From Lysobacter changpingensis (GTDB taxonomy: Bacteria > Pseudomonadota > Gammaproteobacteria > Xanthomonadales > Xanthomonadaceae): a stretch of DNA of 64,000 nt. This document shows, piece by piece, positions 27,036-39,050 of this stretch (the first letter of the stretch is position 1; every line of letters starts with the position of its first letter). The notes beneath the pieces were generated by a model. The model was not told where the DNA came from. It did no database searches and saw only the letters and a program-made list of their open reading frames with translations. Made by a program: the position numbers and the translations under genes. The DNA lies in the NCBI RefSeq assembly GCF_017308985.1, contig NZ_JADWPE010000001.1:124001-188000 (forward strand), read 5' to 3'.

Positions 27036-28859
27036 ATGACATCCGATGTATCCAGCCGTCGCGCGGCCTCGCCGTCGCGACGACGTTTCGTCACCGGCCT
27101 GGCGGCCGGCGGCGTCGCCACGGGCGCGGGCCTGTGGCATCTGCCAGGCGCGGCGTCCGTCGCCGGCGCCAACTCACCCGCCGTGCTGGCCGGCAGGCAG
27201 TTCGACCTGGCGATCGACGCCTCCCCGGTCAATTTCACCGGCCGCACGCGTCCGGCGGTGACGGTCAACGGCTCGCTGCCGGCGCCGATCCTGCGCTGGC
27301 GCGAAGGCGACACCGTTACCCTGCGCGTGGCCAACCGCCTGCCGGTGCAGAGTTCGGTGCACTGGCACGGCATCCTGCTGCCCGCGGGCATGGACGGCGT
27401 GCCGGGCCTGAGCTTCGACGGCATCCATCCCGGCGAGACGTTCACCTACCGCTTCGACATCCGCCAGTCGGGCACGTACTGGTACCACAGCCATTCGCTG
27501 TTCCAGGAACAGGCCGGCCTGTACGGCGCGATCGTGATCGACCCGCGCGAGCCGGCGCCGTACGCGTTCGATCGCGAGCACGTGGTGCTGCTGTCGGACT
27601 GGACCGACCTGGAACCGGCGGCGCTGTTCCGGCGCATGAAGAAGATGGCCGGCTACGACAACTTCCATAAGCGCACGGTCGGCGACTTCTTCGACGACGT
27701 CTCGCGCGACGGGCTGTCGGCGACGCTGCGCGACCGCGGCCAGTGGGGGCGCATGCGCATGACGCCGACCGACCTGTCGGACATCAACGCGAACACCTAC
27801 ACCTACCTGCTCAACGGCACCGCGCCGTCGGGCAACTGGACCGGCCTGTTCCGCAGCGGCGAGAAGGTGCTGCTGCGCTTCATCAACGGCTCGGCGATGA
27901 CGTACTTCGACGTGCGCATTCCGGGCCTGAAGATGACCGTGGTCGCCGCTGACGGGCAGTACATCCATCCGGTGACGGTGGACGAATTCCGCATCGCGGT
28001 GGCGGAAACCTTCGATGTGATCGTCGAGCCGTCGGGCCAGGACGCGTACGCGATCTTCGCCCAGGACATGGGCCGCACCGGCTACGCACGCGGCACGCTG
28101 GCCGTGCGCCACGGGATCGAAGCGCCGCTGCCGGCGCAGGACCCGCGACCGATCCTGACGATGGACGACATGGGTCACGGCGGCATGGACCACGCCGGCA
28201 TGAACCATGGCGCGAAAGGCACGGAAGGCGGTTGCGGCGCGAACATGGGCATGAAGGGCATGGAAGGCGGCTGCGGCGCCAACATGGCGATGGGTCACGA
28301 CATGGCCGGCATGGATCACGGCGGCGGCATGCAATCGCACCCGGCGAGCGAGAATGGCAATCCGCTGATCGACATGCAGACGATGTCGCCGGCGCCGAAG
28401 CTCGACGACCCCGGCATCGGCCTGCGCGACAACGGCCGCACGGTGCTCACCTACGGCGCGATGCGCAGCCTGTTCGATGATCCGGACGGCCGCGAGCCTT
28501 CGCGCACGATCGAACTGCACCTCACCGGGCACATGGAGAAGTTCGCCTGGTCGTTCAACGGTCTCAAGTTCATGGACGCCGAACCGCTGCGGCTCAACTA
28601 CGGCGAGCGCATGCGCATCGTGCTGGTCAACGACACGATGATGACGCACCCGATCCACCTGCACGGCATGTGGAGCGACGTCGAGAACGAGGCCGGCGAG
28701 TTCCACCTGCGCAAGCACACCGTCGACATGCCGCCAGGAACGAAGCGCAGCTACCGCGTGCGCGCCGATGCGCTGGGTCGCTGGGCGTACCACTGTCACC
28801 TGCTCTACCACATGGAAGCCGGGATGATGCGCGAAGTGCGCGTGGAGGAGCGCGCATGA
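27036..28859 (+). CDS. copA: copper resistance multicopper oxidase CopA
   Basis: A 607-residue periplasmic multicopper oxidase that oxidises Cu(I). The twin-arginine signal is SRRRFVTGLAAGGVATGAG. Copper sites: SVHWHGILLPAG, TYWYHSHSLFQEQ, HPIHLHGMW and HCHLLYHMEAGM. A Met/His-rich segment (about residues 378-430) with repeated GGCGANM units is the usual CopA copper-binding insert. copB follows with an ATGA stop-start overlap. The Met-rich insert contains Cys as well, which is less usual. This is the oxidase, not the P-type ATPase that shares the gene name in E. coli. Confidence 0.95.
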   Translation: MTSDVSSRRAASPSRRRFVTGLAAGGVATGAGLWHLPGAASVAGANSPAVLAGRQFDLAIDASPVNFTGRTRPAVTVNGSLPAPILRWREGDTVTLRVANRLPVQSSVHWHGILLPAGMDGVPGLSFDGIHPGETFTYRFDIRQSGTYWYHSHSLFQEQAGLYGAIVIDPREPAPYAFDREHVVLLSDWTDLEPAALFRRMKKMAGYDNFHKRTVGDFFDDVSRDGLSATLRDRGQWGRMRMTPTDLSDINANTYTYLLNGTAPSGNWTGLFRSGEKVLLRFINGSAMTYFDVRIPGLKMTVVAADGQYIHPVTVDEFRIAVAETFDVIVEPSGQDAYAIFAQDMGRTGYARGTLAVRHGIEAPLPAQDPRPILTMDDMGHGGMDHAGMNHGAKGTEGGCGANMGMKGMEGGCGANMAMGHDMAGMDHGGGMQSHPASENGNPLIDMQTMSPAPKLDDPGIGLRDNGRTVLTYGAMRSLFDDPDGREPSRTIELHLTGHMEKFAWSFNGLKFMDAEPLRLNYGERMRIVLVNDTMMTHPIHLHGMWSDVENEAGEFHLRKHTVDMPPGTKRSYRVRADALGRWAYHCHLLYHMEAGMMREVRVEERA

Positions 28860-29779
28860 AGGCGATACGCATGAACGCGTCACGTGGCGTGTTGGCCTGC
28901 GCGTTGTCGCTCGCGCTGGCGCCGGCCTGGGCGCAGGACCATTCGCATCACCACGCGCCGCCGCAGCAGCCGGAACCGTCGACGTCGCACGATCACGCCG
29001 CGATGGACCACGACGCGCACCAGCAGCACGTCGATCACGCCGCGATGGGACACGGCGGGCGCGATGAACCGGTGGAACCGATCCCGCCCGTCACCGACGC
29101 GGATCGCGCCGCCGCGTTCCCGCCGATCGCGCACGGCATGCACCACGCGCCGGAGATCAACACCTTCGTGTTGTTCGATCGTCTGGAGGCGGTGGACCTC
29201 GACGACGGTCGCGGCGAAGCCTGGGAAGCGCAGGCGTGGGTCGGCTCCGACCTCAACCGCCTGTGGCTGCGCAGCGAGGGCGAACGCGAACGCGGACGCA
29301 CCGAATCGGCCGACCTGGAAGTGCTCTACGGGCGCAGCGTCACACCGTGGTGGGACGTGGTCGCGGGACTGAAGCACGACTTCAAGCCCGGCCCGTCGCG
29401 CGACTGGGCCGCTTTCGGCGTGCAGGGGCTGGCGCCGTACAAGTTCGAAGTGAGCGCGACCGCGTATCTCGGCGAAGGCGGCGCGACCGCGGCAACCGTC
29501 GAGGCCGAGTACGAGGTGCTGCTGACCAACCGGCTGATCCTGCAGCCGCGCGTGGAGCTGGAAGCATTCGGCAAGGACGATCCGGTGCGCGGCACGGGCT
29601 CGGGCCTGTCCACGGCCGAGGCCGGCCTGCGCCTGCGCTACGAGTTCACCCGCCGGTTCGCCCCCTACGTCGGGCTGGTGTGGGAACGCGCGTACGGAGG
29701 CACCGCCGACCATCGTCGCGACGAAGGCGAGCACGTCGAGGACACCCGCGTCGTCGCTGGCCTGCGGCTCTGGTTCTGA
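28856..29779 (+). CDS. copB: outer-membrane copper resistance protein CopB
   Basis: A 307-residue protein with a signal peptide ending APAWA, a His/Met-rich mature start (QDHSHHHAPPQQ, DHAAMDHDAH, DHAAMGHGG), and a C-terminal beta-barrel region. The barrel has alternating strands and ends in the aromatic RLWF, as outer-membrane proteins do. CopB is thought to bind or retain copper at the outer membrane. The ATG overlaps the copA stop; an internal ATG at 28871 is an alternative. A MerR-type promoter for the next gene starts about 70 bases after this stop. Confidence 0.92.
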   Translation: MKAIRMNASRGVLACALSLALAPAWAQDHSHHHAPPQQPEPSTSHDHAAMDHDAHQQHVDHAAMGHGGRDEPVEPIPPVTDADRAAAFPPIAHGMHHAPEINTFVLFDRLEAVDLDDGRGEAWEAQAWVGSDLNRLWLRSEGERERGRTESADLEVLYGRSVTPWWDVVAGLKHDFKPGPSRDWAAFGVQGLAPYKFEVSATAYLGEGGATAATVEAEYEVLLTNRLILQPRVELEAFGKDDPVRGTGSGLSTAEAGLRLRYEFTRRFAPYVGLVWERAYGGTADHRRDEGEHVEDTRVVAGLRLWF

Positions 29780-29847
29780 CATGCGCGTCGCGACGCACCG
29801 CCGGCCGGTCCTGCCCCGTTTCCACGGCGGCGGCGGTCGGCGGTGCG

Positions 29848-29878
29848 TTGACCTTCCCATCGTGGGAAGGCTCAGGCT
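29848..29878 (+). promoter_or_regulatory. CueR/MerR-type operator and promoter
   Basis: A perfect dyad, CCTTCCCA-TCG-TGGGAAGG (29852-29870), overlaps the -35 TTGACC (29848-29853). Taking a 19-base spacer puts a -10-like CAGGCT at 29873-29878. The long spacer with a central dyad is the hallmark of MerR-family control, and CCTTCCC...GGGAAGG is the CueR box. It should drive the Cu(I) ATPase and the regulator gene. Confidence 0.88.
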
Positions 29879-29923
29879 GCGTCCATCCCGGCTCCCATGG
29901 AGCTCGCACCCGATGGAGCACGC

Positions 29924-32350
29924 ATGAATACCGCCACCACCACCACCGCCCTGCGCCTGCCGATCGCCGGCATGACCTGCGCCTCGTGCGCGGGCCGCAT
30001 CGAACGCGCCCTCGGCGCCGTGCCGGGCGTGCTGCGCGCGACCGTGAACCTCGCCACCGAGACCGCCGATGTCGCCACCGACGGCAGCGTCGCGGCGCCC
30101 GTCCTCACCCGGGCCGTCGAACGCAGCGGCTACTCGGTTCCGGAGCGCACGTTCGAACTGCGCGTCGGCGGCATGACCTGCGCCTCCTGTGTCGGCCGCA
30201 TCGAAAAGGCCCTGCGGGCCGTGCCGGGCGTGATCGAAGCGAACGTCAACCTCGCCACCGAACGCGCGCACGTGCGCGTGCTGCCGTCGGTGTCGATCGA
30301 AGCGCTGGTCGACGCCGTCGAAAAGGCCGGCTATCGCGCGAGTGCTCCGGACGCGGAGTCCGCCGACGCCACGGGCGAACCGCACGACGACGCGACCGAC
30401 GAAAGCGATGCACGCGAACGCCGCCATCTCTGGCTCGCCCTCGCGCTGTCGCTGCCGTTGGTCCTGCCGATGCTGGCGATGCCGTTCGGCGTGCACGCGA
30501 TGCTGCCGGGCTGGGTGCAGTTCGCGCTGGCGACGCCGGTGCAGTTCTGGCTCGGCGCGCGTTTCTATCGTGCCGGCTGGCATGCGCTGAAGGCGCGCAG
30601 CGGCAACATGGACCTGCTGGTCGCGCTCGGCACCAGCGCCGGTTACGGGCTCAGCGTGTGGCATCTGCTCGAAGGCGGACATCACGCGCCGCTGTATTTC
30701 GAGGCATCCGCCGTGGTGATCGCGCTGGTCCTGCTCGGCAAGCGCCTGGAAACGCGCGCGCGTCGCCAGACCACCGCCGCGATCCGCGCGTTGCAGGCGC
30801 TGCGTCCAGCGACCGCGCGCGTGCGTCGCGACGGCATCGAAACCGACGTCCCGCTGGCGCAGGTGCGCGTGGGCGACGAACTCGTCGTGCGTCCGGGCGA
30901 ACGCATTCCCGCCGACGGCCGCATCCTGGAAGGCCGCACGCACGTCGACGAATCCATGCTGACCGGCGAATCGCTGCCGGTCGCGCGTTCGGAAGGCGAA
31001 CGCGTCACCGGCGGCGCGGTGAACGGCGAAGGCCGCATCGTGGTGGAAACCACCGCCGTCGGCGCGGAAAGCGCACTGGCCCGCATCATCCGCCTGGTCG
31101 AGGACGCGCAGGCGCAGAAGGCGCCGATCCAGCGCATCGTCGATCGCGTCAGCGCGGTGTTCGTGCCGGTGGTGCTCGGCATCGCGCTGGTCACGCTGCT
31201 CGGCTGGGGTCTTGCGACCGGCGACTGGAACCAGGCGCTGCTCAACGCCGTCGCGGTGCTCGTCATCGCCTGCCCGTGCGCGCTGGGCCTGGCAACGCCG
31301 ACCGCGATCATGGCCGGCACCGGCGTCGCCGCGCGCGCCGGCATCCTGATCAAGGACGCGCAGGCGCTGGAAACCGCGCAGCGCATCGACATCGTCGCCT
31401 TCGACAAGACCGGCACGCTGACGCAGGGCCGGCCGACGTTGACCGAAGCGGTCGCGCTCGATGGCGACACCGCATCGCTGCTGGCCCGGGCCGCGGCAGT
31501 GCAGCGCGGCAGCGAACACCCGCTCGCCGCGGCGGTGCTGCAGGCGGCGCAGGACGCGCCGGCGGTCTCGGCGCGCGGCATCCATGCGGTGCCCGGTCGA
31601 GGCGTGCGCGGAGACATCGACACGCAAGCGGTGCTCATCGGCAGCGAACGGATGATGCGCGAAGCGGACGTCGATACCGCATTGCTGTCGCCACGCGCCG
31701 AAGCGTTGGCCGCCAGCGGTCACACGGTGTCGTGGGTCGCCGTCGGCGAACACGGCGAACGCCCTCGCCTGCACGGGCTGCTCGCGTTCCGCGACATGCC
31801 GCGGCCCGGCGCGCGCGACGCGATCGAACGCCTGCATGCGCTGGGACTGCGCACGGTGATGGTGTCGGGCGACCACGAAGGCGCGGCGCGCGCGATCGCC
31901 GCGCAGCTGGGCATCGACGATGTGCGCGCCAACGTGTTGCCGGAAGAGAAGGCGAACGCGATCGTACGACTGCGTCGCGACGGCACGGTCGCGATGGTCG
32001 GCGACGGCATCAACGACGCGCCCGCACTGGCCGCCGCGGATGTCGGCATCGCCATGGGCAGCGGCGCCGACGTCGCCATGCATGCCGCCGGCGTGACGCT
32101 GATGCGCGCCGAGCCCGTGCTGGTCGCCGATGCCATCGAAATCTCGCGCCGCACCACGCGCAAGATCCACCAGAACCTGTTCTGGGCCTTCGTCTACAAC
32201 GTCGTCGGCCTGCCGCTGGCGGCGTTCGGACTGCTCGATCCGGTGATCGCCGGCGCGGCGATGGCGTTCTCGTCGGTCAGCGTCGTCACCAATGCACTGC
32301 TGCTGCGTCGCTGGCGCCCCACATCGCGTTTGAACCGCACTTCGTCATGA
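29924..32350 (+). CDS. Cu(I)-exporting P1B-type ATPase
   Basis: An 808-residue heavy-metal ATPase that pumps Cu(I) from cytoplasm to periplasm. Two N-terminal HMA domains carry GMTCASC (Cys19/Cys22, and again near residue 85). The membrane Cys-Pro-Cys is [12 protein letters not shown]. The catalytic Asp is in [12 protein letters not shown], and the hinge is [11 protein letters not shown]. The order matches CopA/CopF of xanthomonads. The ATG at 29924 follows GGAG; an ATG at 29897 falls closer to the promoter. The preceding CueR box and the regulator gene behind it make a self-contained copper efflux unit. Confidence 0.95.
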   Translation: MNTATTTTALRLPIAGMTCASCAGRIERALGAVPGVLRATVNLATETADVATDGSVAAPVLTRAVERSGYSVPERTFELRVGGMTCASCVGRIEKALRAVPGVIEANVNLATERAHVRVLPSVSIEALVDAVEKAGYRASAPDAESADATGEPHDDATDESDARERRHLWLALALSLPLVLPMLAMPFGVHAMLPGWVQFALATPVQFWLGARFYRAGWHALKARSGNMDLLVALGTSAGYGLSVWHLLEGGHHAPLYFEASAVVIALVLLGKRLETRARRQTTAAIRALQALRPATARVRRDGIETDVPLAQVRVGDELVVRPGERIPADGRILEGRTHVDESMLTGESLPVARSEGERVTGGAVNGEGRIVVETTAVGAESALARIIRLVEDAQAQKAPIQRIVDRVSAVFVPVVLGIALVTLLGWGLATGDWNQALLNAVAVLVIACPCALGLATPTAIMAGTGVAARAGILIKDAQALETAQRIDIVAFDKTGTLTQGRPTLTEAVALDGDTASLLARAAAVQRGSEHPLAAAVLQAAQDAPAVSARGIHAVPGRGVRGDIDTQAVLIGSERMMREADVDTALLSPRAEALAASGHTVSWVAVGEHGERPRLHGLLAFRDMPRPGARDAIERLHALGLRTVMVSGDHEGAARAIAAQLGIDDVRANVLPEEKANAIVRLRRDGTVAMVGDGINDAPALAAADVGIAMGSGADVAMHAAGVTLMRAEPVLVADAIEISRRTTRKIHQNLFWAFVYNVVGLPLAAFGLLDPVIAGAAMAFSSVSVVTNALLLRRWRPTSRLNRTSS

Positions 32351-32382
32351 ACCACGCACGTTTGAATCGCAAGGAGCCGCTC

Positions 32383-32844
32383 ATGCCCCGCATGCCACGA
32401 CCCGAACTCGCCGACGCACGCGACCAGGGCCTGCACAACATCGGCGAAGCCGCGCGACTGAGCGGCGTGAGCGCGAAGATGATCCGGCACTACGAAAGCA
32501 TCGGCCTGATCCCGCCCGCCGGCCGTACTTTCGCCGGCTATCGCCTCTACAACGAAGCCGACCTGCATCGACTCGCCTTCATCCGCCGCGCGCGCGGGCT
32601 CGGGTTTTCGATCAAACAGATCGAGGCGCTGCTCGGCCTGTGGGACGACCGCTCGCGTGCCAGCGCGGAAGTGAAGCGCCTGGCTCAGGCGCACGTGGAC
32701 GAACTGGCGGAAAAGATCGCCGAAATGCAGGCGATGCAGCGGACGCTGCAGGACCTCGCGCTGCGATGCCACGGCGATGAGCGTCCGGAGTGTCCGATCC
32801 TGGAAGATCTTGCGAAGCCGCCACGGGGTGATGACGGCGAGTGA
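32383..32844 (+). CDS. cueR: MerR-family copper-responsive regulator, CueR-like
   Basis: A 153-residue regulator. The winged helix starts at IGEAARLSGVSAKMIRHYE, a dimerisation helix follows, and the metal loop CHGDERPECPIL has Cys129 and Cys137 spaced as Cys112/Cys120 in E. coli CueR. It should sense Cu(I) and activate the ATPase promoter at 29848. The start at 32383 was chosen for its AAGGAG site. An upstream ATG at 32347 overlaps the ATPase stop (ATGA) and would add 12 residues. Being last in the operon it would be auto-regulated. Confidence 0.92.
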   Translation: MPRMPRPELADARDQGLHNIGEAARLSGVSAKMIRHYESIGLIPPAGRTFAGYRLYNEADLHRLAFIRRARGLGFSIKQIEALLGLWDDRSRASAEVKRLAQAHVDELAEKIAEMQAMQRTLQDLALRCHGDERPECPILEDLAKPPRGDDGE

Positions 32845-32867
32845 GGGAGTGCCTGCAGGGTGAGGGC

Positions 32868-32942
32868 CCGGATCCCGGCCTTCGCGGGATGACGGTGAAG
32901 TGGATTCGCGGATCATCGATCCAATCACCAATCACCAAGCCC
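32868..32942. repeat. degenerate repeats, families C and D
   Basis: CCCGGATCCCGGCCTTCGCG then GGATGACG (about 32868-32893) is a family C element. ATCCAATCACCAATCACCA (about 32920-32938) is the short ATTGGTGATT-type repeat. They lie between cueR and the tRNA terminator. Confidence 0.6.
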
Positions 32943-32960
32943 GAGTAAAAAACCAAACGC

Positions 32961-32997
32961 ACAAAACGCCGCAGGGCCCCGTTTCCGGAGCCCTGCG
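32961..32997 (-). terminator. terminator of the tRNA-Ala/tRNA-Glu transcript
   Basis: CGCAGGGC (32970-32977) pairs with GCCCTGCG (32990-32997). Read on the minus strand the hairpin is followed by CGGCGTTTTG, a short U-run. It lies 13 bases past the tRNA-Glu 3' end. Confidence 0.75.
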
Positions 32998-33009
32998 TCG
33001 TCAACCATT

Positions 33010-33085
33010 TGGCGTCCCCACGGGGATTCGAACCCCGGTCGCTACCGTGAAAGGGTAATGTCCTAGGCCTCTAGACGATGGGGAC
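33010..33085 (-). tRNA. tRNA-Glu (TTC)
   Basis: A 76-base cloverleaf on the minus strand, beginning GTCCCCATCGTCTAGAGG and ending with an encoded CCA. The T arm is GGTTCGAATCC. The anticodon loop CTTTCAC carries TTC. It closely resembles E. coli tRNA-Glu. Confidence 0.97.
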
Positions 33086-33118
33086 AAAACTGGTTTTTCA
33101 GCATCATCCCCGAAGAGA

Positions 33119-33194
33119 TGGTGGAGCCAGCCGGGATCGAACCGGCGACCTCCTGCATGCCATGCAGGCGCTCTCCCAGCTGAGCTATGGCCCC
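33119..33194 (-). tRNA. tRNA-Ala (GGC)
   Basis: A 76-base cloverleaf on the minus strand, beginning GGGGCCATAGCTCAGCTGG and ending with an encoded CCA. The seven-base anticodon loop ATGGCAT carries GGC between CCTGC and GCAGG stem arms. It lies 33 bases upstream of tRNA-Glu on the same strand, probably one transcript. Confidence 0.96.
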
Positions 33195-33242
33195 ACTTGC
33201 TGCTGGAAAGACGAAAATTCTAGCGGGCGTTCAGCGATGTCG

Positions 33243-33761
33243 TCAAGCGTTCGCTGCCAGATTTTTTTCGTCGAAGTCGCCGGCGGTGGTGCCGGCGTCA
33301 ACGGGGCGCAATGTTGCCACACCATGTCCCCGCTCCGCCAGATACTCGAGCCACTTTCCGAGGAACGTGTTCATCCGCGTGCGGTGGTCGAGCACTTCCG
33401 CCGCCGGCGGGTACATGCCGATGACGTCCTGCCAGCGACGGCCGACGTAACAGTTCGTGACTTCGAGCTGGCGCGCGTCGTGGTACAGGCGCAGGTAGGC
33501 CGACGGATCCTGCTCGCCGGTGACCGGATCGCGCATCGCGTAGGTCAGGCGCAGCTCGGTCGTGTACGGATGGCGTTCGATCACGTCCAGCTGAAGGTCC
33601 AGTCCATCGCCGACGCTGGATCGATACGTACCGACCGCCAGCGCCGTGGACGGGAACAGGCGCGAGAAGCGGACATGGTTTTCGGCGTACAGCCCCATCA
33701 GCCAGCCGAAGCGGCTGAGCCGGGGAATGCGTGCGCGACGGGTGGCAAGGGACATGGGCAT
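33243..33761 (-). CDS. DUF1249 family protein (YqiB-like)
   Basis: A 172-residue soluble protein. The conserved DUF1249 blocks are [19 protein letters not shown] near the start, [19 protein letters not shown] in the middle, [16 protein letters not shown], and the C-terminal [17 protein letters not shown]. Function is unknown in all members. The start at 33761 (MPMSLATRR) fits the family length; no strong ribosome binding site is visible. It lies just upstream of the tRNA pair on the same strand and downstream of ppsR, with 128 bases between. Confidence 0.87.
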   Translation of the reverse strand: MPMSLATRRARIPRLSRFGWLMGLYAENHVRFSRLFPSTALAVGTYRSSVGDGLDLQLDVIERHPYTTELRLTYAMRDPVTGEQDPSAYLRLYHDARQLEVTNCYVGRRWQDVIGMYPPAAEVLDHRTRMNTFLGKWLEYLAERGHGVATLRPVDAGTTAGDFDEKNLAANA

Positions 33762-33889
33762 GGACACCGATATGGAGGCGATGCTACACGGCACAACCTC
33801 CGCGCGGCAGCGTTGACGCGTGCCGGCCATCGGCCTACGGTAAGCATTCCCCGCCACGGTTTTTCCCGGGCTTTCCGGCGCCCCGCCGT

Positions 33890-34711
33890 TCAGAACATCT
33901 CGCGGTGGATTCCCAGCGTGGTCAGGACCTTGCTCGAGATTTCCTCGATCGAGGTATTGGTCGTGCTCAGCGTCGCAATGCGCTCGGCGCGGAACATCGC
34001 CTCGGCGGCGGCCACTTCCCGCCGACAGGTTTCCAGCTGGGCGTAGCGCGAATTCGGCCGGCGTTCCTGGCGGATCTGCTGCAGCCGCACCGGATCGATG
34101 GTGAGCCCGAACAGCTTGTTCCGGTACGGCCGCAGGCGCGGCGGCAGGCGGTCGTGCTCCAGGTCTTCCTCGGTCAGCGGGTAGTTGGCCGCACGCACGC
34201 CGTAATGCAGCGCCAGGTACACGCAGGTCGGCGTCTTGCCGGCGCGCGATACCGCAACCAGCACCAGGTCCGCATCGTCGTAATCGATGCTCTGCCCGTC
34301 GTCATGGGTCAGGGCGAAGTTCATCGCGTTGATGCGGCGGTGGTAGGTGTCGAAATCGACCATGCCGTGCGCCTGGCCGATGCGGCGCTCGCGAGTCTGC
34401 TCCAGTTCGCGCTCCAGCGGCTCGATGAAGGGCGCGAACACGTCCAGCATCAGCGCCCCGCTCTCGGCCAGCGCGGCGCTGACCTCCGCGTCCATGCACG
34501 AATTGATCACCACCGGGCGCACGCCGTAGGACTCGGCGGCGGCACGGATCTTCTCGCCCACTTCATGCGCGCGGCCCACGCTGTCCACGAACGGGATGCG
34601 GTCGGTGACGAAGCGCGTCTGGGTGAACTGGGTCAACAGGCTGTGGCCGATGGTCTCGGCCGTGATACCGGTACCATCGGATACATAGAAGACGGGACGC
34701 ACGCCGGCCAT
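33890..34711 (-). CDS. ppsR: PEP synthase regulatory protein (bifunctional kinase/pyrophosphorylase)
   Basis: A 273-residue DUF299-family enzyme that inactivates PEP synthase by ADP-dependent phosphorylation and reactivates it by Pi-dependent dephosphorylation. It starts [20 protein letters not shown] and carries the P-loop-like [20 protein letters not shown] near residue 150. The [18 protein letters not shown]-type C-terminal block is present in modified form. The ATG at 34711 has AGGAG nine bases upstream. It is divergent from its target gene ppsA, with 165 bases between the starts, so the two likely share a control region. Confidence 0.95.
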   Translation of the reverse strand: MAGVRPVFYVSDGTGITAETIGHSLLTQFTQTRFVTDRIPFVDSVGRAHEVGEKIRAAAESYGVRPVVINSCMDAEVSAALAESGALMLDVFAPFIEPLERELEQTRERRIGQAHGMVDFDTYHRRINAMNFALTHDDGQSIDYDDADLVLVAVSRAGKTPTCVYLALHYGVRAANYPLTEEDLEHDRLPPRLRPYRNKLFGLTIDPVRLQQIRQERRPNSRYAQLETCRREVAAAEAMFRAERIATLSTTNTSIEEISSKVLTTLGIHREMF

Positions 34712-34876
34712 CGGTTTTCTCCTGAACTGGGCGTTCACAATACAAAAAACGCCGATGAATCAAGCTTGTCTGCCTCCGGCGCCCGGGCGATCATATCCGG
34801 ATCGTTGCGCGGCACGCGCCGAGGGCGCGCCGGCCGCACACCGACTTCCCTGTTCGATCGCCTGGAGATCGCCCGC

Positions 34877-37258
<2,382 letters not shown>

Positions 37259-37290
37259 TCGCGCGCCGTTGAGGCCCGCATCGCCGCATC

Positions 37291-37320
37291 GACGCCCCGC
37301 TTATGCGGGGCGTCGTATTT
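37291..37320 (+). terminator. intrinsic terminator of ppsA
   Basis: A perfect 10-bp stem, GACGCCCCGC and GCGGGGCGTC around TTAT, is followed by GTATTTTG. It lies 32 bases past the ppsA stop and before the MscS gene. Confidence 0.93.
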
Positions 37321-37372
37321 TGTGAGGGCACCTCGCCCGCCGTTCCCTGCCGATGCATCGAAGGAGGCAGTC

Positions 37373-38386
37373 TTGACCGCCGCATCCACGCCGAAGCCCA
37401 CGCTGCCCGATCTCGCCAACGGGCTCGCGCCGCCCGTCCATCTCAGCGCGATGACCGCCGACCAGTTCTGGGCCTGGGCGATCGACGTGGGCATCAAGGT
37501 CGGCGGCGCCCTGCTCGTCTTCTACATCGGCCACCACATCGCCAAGTGGATCGTGCGCGCCGCCGGCCGCGGCCTCACGCGCGCGCATGTCGAAGCCACG
37601 TCGCTGCAGTTCATCAGCCGCGTGATCTACATCGCGCTGCTGATCGTGCTGCTGCTGGCGATCCTGCAGGGCTTCTTCGGCATCGCGCCGACCTCCTTCA
37701 TCGCGATCCTCGGCGCCGCGGGTCTTGCGATCGGCCTGGCGCTGAAGGATTCGCTGTCGAACGTGGCTTCGGGCGTGATGCTGGTGACGCTCAAGCCGTT
37801 CCGCGTCGGCGACGTCGTGCAGATCGGCGGCAGCAGCGGCACGGTCGAGGCGGTGAGCATCTTCCAGACGAAGCTGCGCGGCGCCGACAACCAGACCATC
37901 GTGCTGCCGAACAACCTCATCACCACCGCGCCGATCGTGAACCTCACGCCGGACACGGTGCGCCGCATCGAGCTGATCATCGGCATCGGCTACGAGGACG
38001 ACATCGACGCGGCGCGCGCCGCGATCATGCGGATCATGCAGGCCGACAAGCGCATCCACGAGACGCCGGCGCCCGACGTCGTCGTGTACGAGCTGGCCGA
38101 CATCGCGGTGCGCCTGGGGGTGCGCTGCCACGTCAGCAACGCCGACCATTTCGCGACCAGGTGCGACCTCAACGAGCGCATCAAGAAGGCGTTCGACAAG
38201 GCCGGCATCAGCATCCAGCAGGCACAGCGCGACATCCGCGCGCAGCGGCGCGTGCTCGAAGCGGTGCAATCGTCGGTGACCAGCGCGGCGGGGGTGACCG
38301 ATGCCTCGCAGACGCCGTCGCCCGAGGAGCAGTCCTCGACCTCGTCGCCCTCACCCGAGCAGCAGACGCCGCCCGGTCCGCGCTGA
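37373..38386 (+). CDS. small-conductance mechanosensitive channel, MscS family
   Basis: A 337-residue inner-membrane channel that opens under osmotic tension. It has three predicted helices. The pore helix TM3 is ILGAAGLAIGLALKDSLSNV, with the Gly/Ala packing pattern of MscS, followed by the beta domain (FRVGDVVQIGGSSGTVEAVS). The C-terminal 45 residues are a Ser/Pro/Gln-rich tail not found in E. coli MscS. The start is a TTG at 37373 with a perfect AAGGAGG site five bases before it. The first ATG in frame (37451) would remove 26 residues but no helix. Confidence 0.92.
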   Translation: MTAASTPKPTLPDLANGLAPPVHLSAMTADQFWAWAIDVGIKVGGALLVFYIGHHIAKWIVRAAGRGLTRAHVEATSLQFISRVIYIALLIVLLLAILQGFFGIAPTSFIAILGAAGLAIGLALKDSLSNVASGVMLVTLKPFRVGDVVQIGGSSGTVEAVSIFQTKLRGADNQTIVLPNNLITTAPIVNLTPDTVRRIELIIGIGYEDDIDAARAAIMRIMQADKRIHETPAPDVVVYELADIAVRLGVRCHVSNADHFATRCDLNERIKKAFDKAGISIQQAQRDIRAQRRVLEAVQSSVTSAAGVTDASQTPSPEEQSSTSSPSPEQQTPPGPR

Positions 38387-38391
38387 GGATC

Positions 38392-38967
38392 TCAGGGCAG
38401 CGGGTCGCCGCCGAGGCGGCCCATGAAGCCGCGGTAGTGGCGCAGTTCGGCGATGGAATCGCGCACGTCGCTGAGCGCGGTGTGGCGCGCGTCCTTGTTG
38501 ACGCCGGCGAGCACGTCCGGCGCCCAGCGGCGCGCGAGTTCCTTGATGGTGCTGACGTCGAGGTTGCGGTAATGGAAATGCCTCTCCAGCCGCGGCATCA
38601 GGCGATGCAGGAAGCGGCGGTCCTGGCAGATCGAATTGCCGCACATCGGCGACTTGCCGGCCGGCACCCAGTGCTGCAGGAACGCCAGCGTCTGCGTTTC
38701 GGCATCGGCCAGTGAAACCTTGCTGTCGAGCACGCGCTGCCACAGGCCCGAACGCCCGTGCTGGTTGCGGTTCCACTCGTCCATCGCTTCCAGTCGCGCG
38801 AGCGGATGCGCGATCGCCAGTTCCGGCCCTTCGGCCAACACGTTGAGCTGCTTGTCGGTGACCACCGTGGCGATCTCGAGGATGGAGTCGCGATCGGTGT
38901 CCAGCCCGGTCATTTCCAGGTCGATCCAGATCAGGTGTTCGTCGTTCGGTGAAGGGACGGCCGCCAT
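38392..38967 (-). CDS. orn: oligoribonuclease
   Basis: A 191-residue DEDDh-type 3'-5' exonuclease that degrades two- to five-residue RNAs and pGpG. The motifs are [10 protein letters not shown] (Asp and Glu), a central [13 protein letters not shown] block, and [14 protein letters not shown] near the end with His and Asp. The ATG at 38967 gives [14 protein letters not shown]; 11 extra residues upstream are possible. It is convergent with the MscS gene (five-base gap) and divergent from the DUF2721 gene. Confidence 0.95.
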   Translation of the reverse strand: MAAVPSPNDEHLIWIDLEMTGLDTDRDSILEIATVVTDKQLNVLAEGPELAIAHPLARLEAMDEWNRNQHGRSGLWQRVLDSKVSLADAETQTLAFLQHWVPAGKSPMCGNSICQDRRFLHRLMPRLERHFHYRNLDVSTIKELARRWAPDVLAGVNKDARHTALSDVRDSIAELRHYRGFMGRLGGDPLP

Positions 38968-39050
38968 GCGCTCGCACTGGAATGAGGTCCGGCGCATCAT
39001 ACAGCCAGCCCGCCCGTCGGCTTCGCGCCGCGCTCACGGAAACGCCACGC

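Noticed and set aside
28880-32170. Minus-strand open frame of 1096 codons opposite copB and the Cu(I) ATPase
   Set aside because: His/Arg/Asp-rich shadow composition, no recognisable domain, and complete overlap with genes that carry all catalytic motifs.
33731-34876. N-terminal extension of ppsA by about 380 codons
   Set aside because: It lies antisense to DUF1249 and ppsR, and the normal-length PpsA starts at the TTG at 34877 with a Shine-Dalgarno site.
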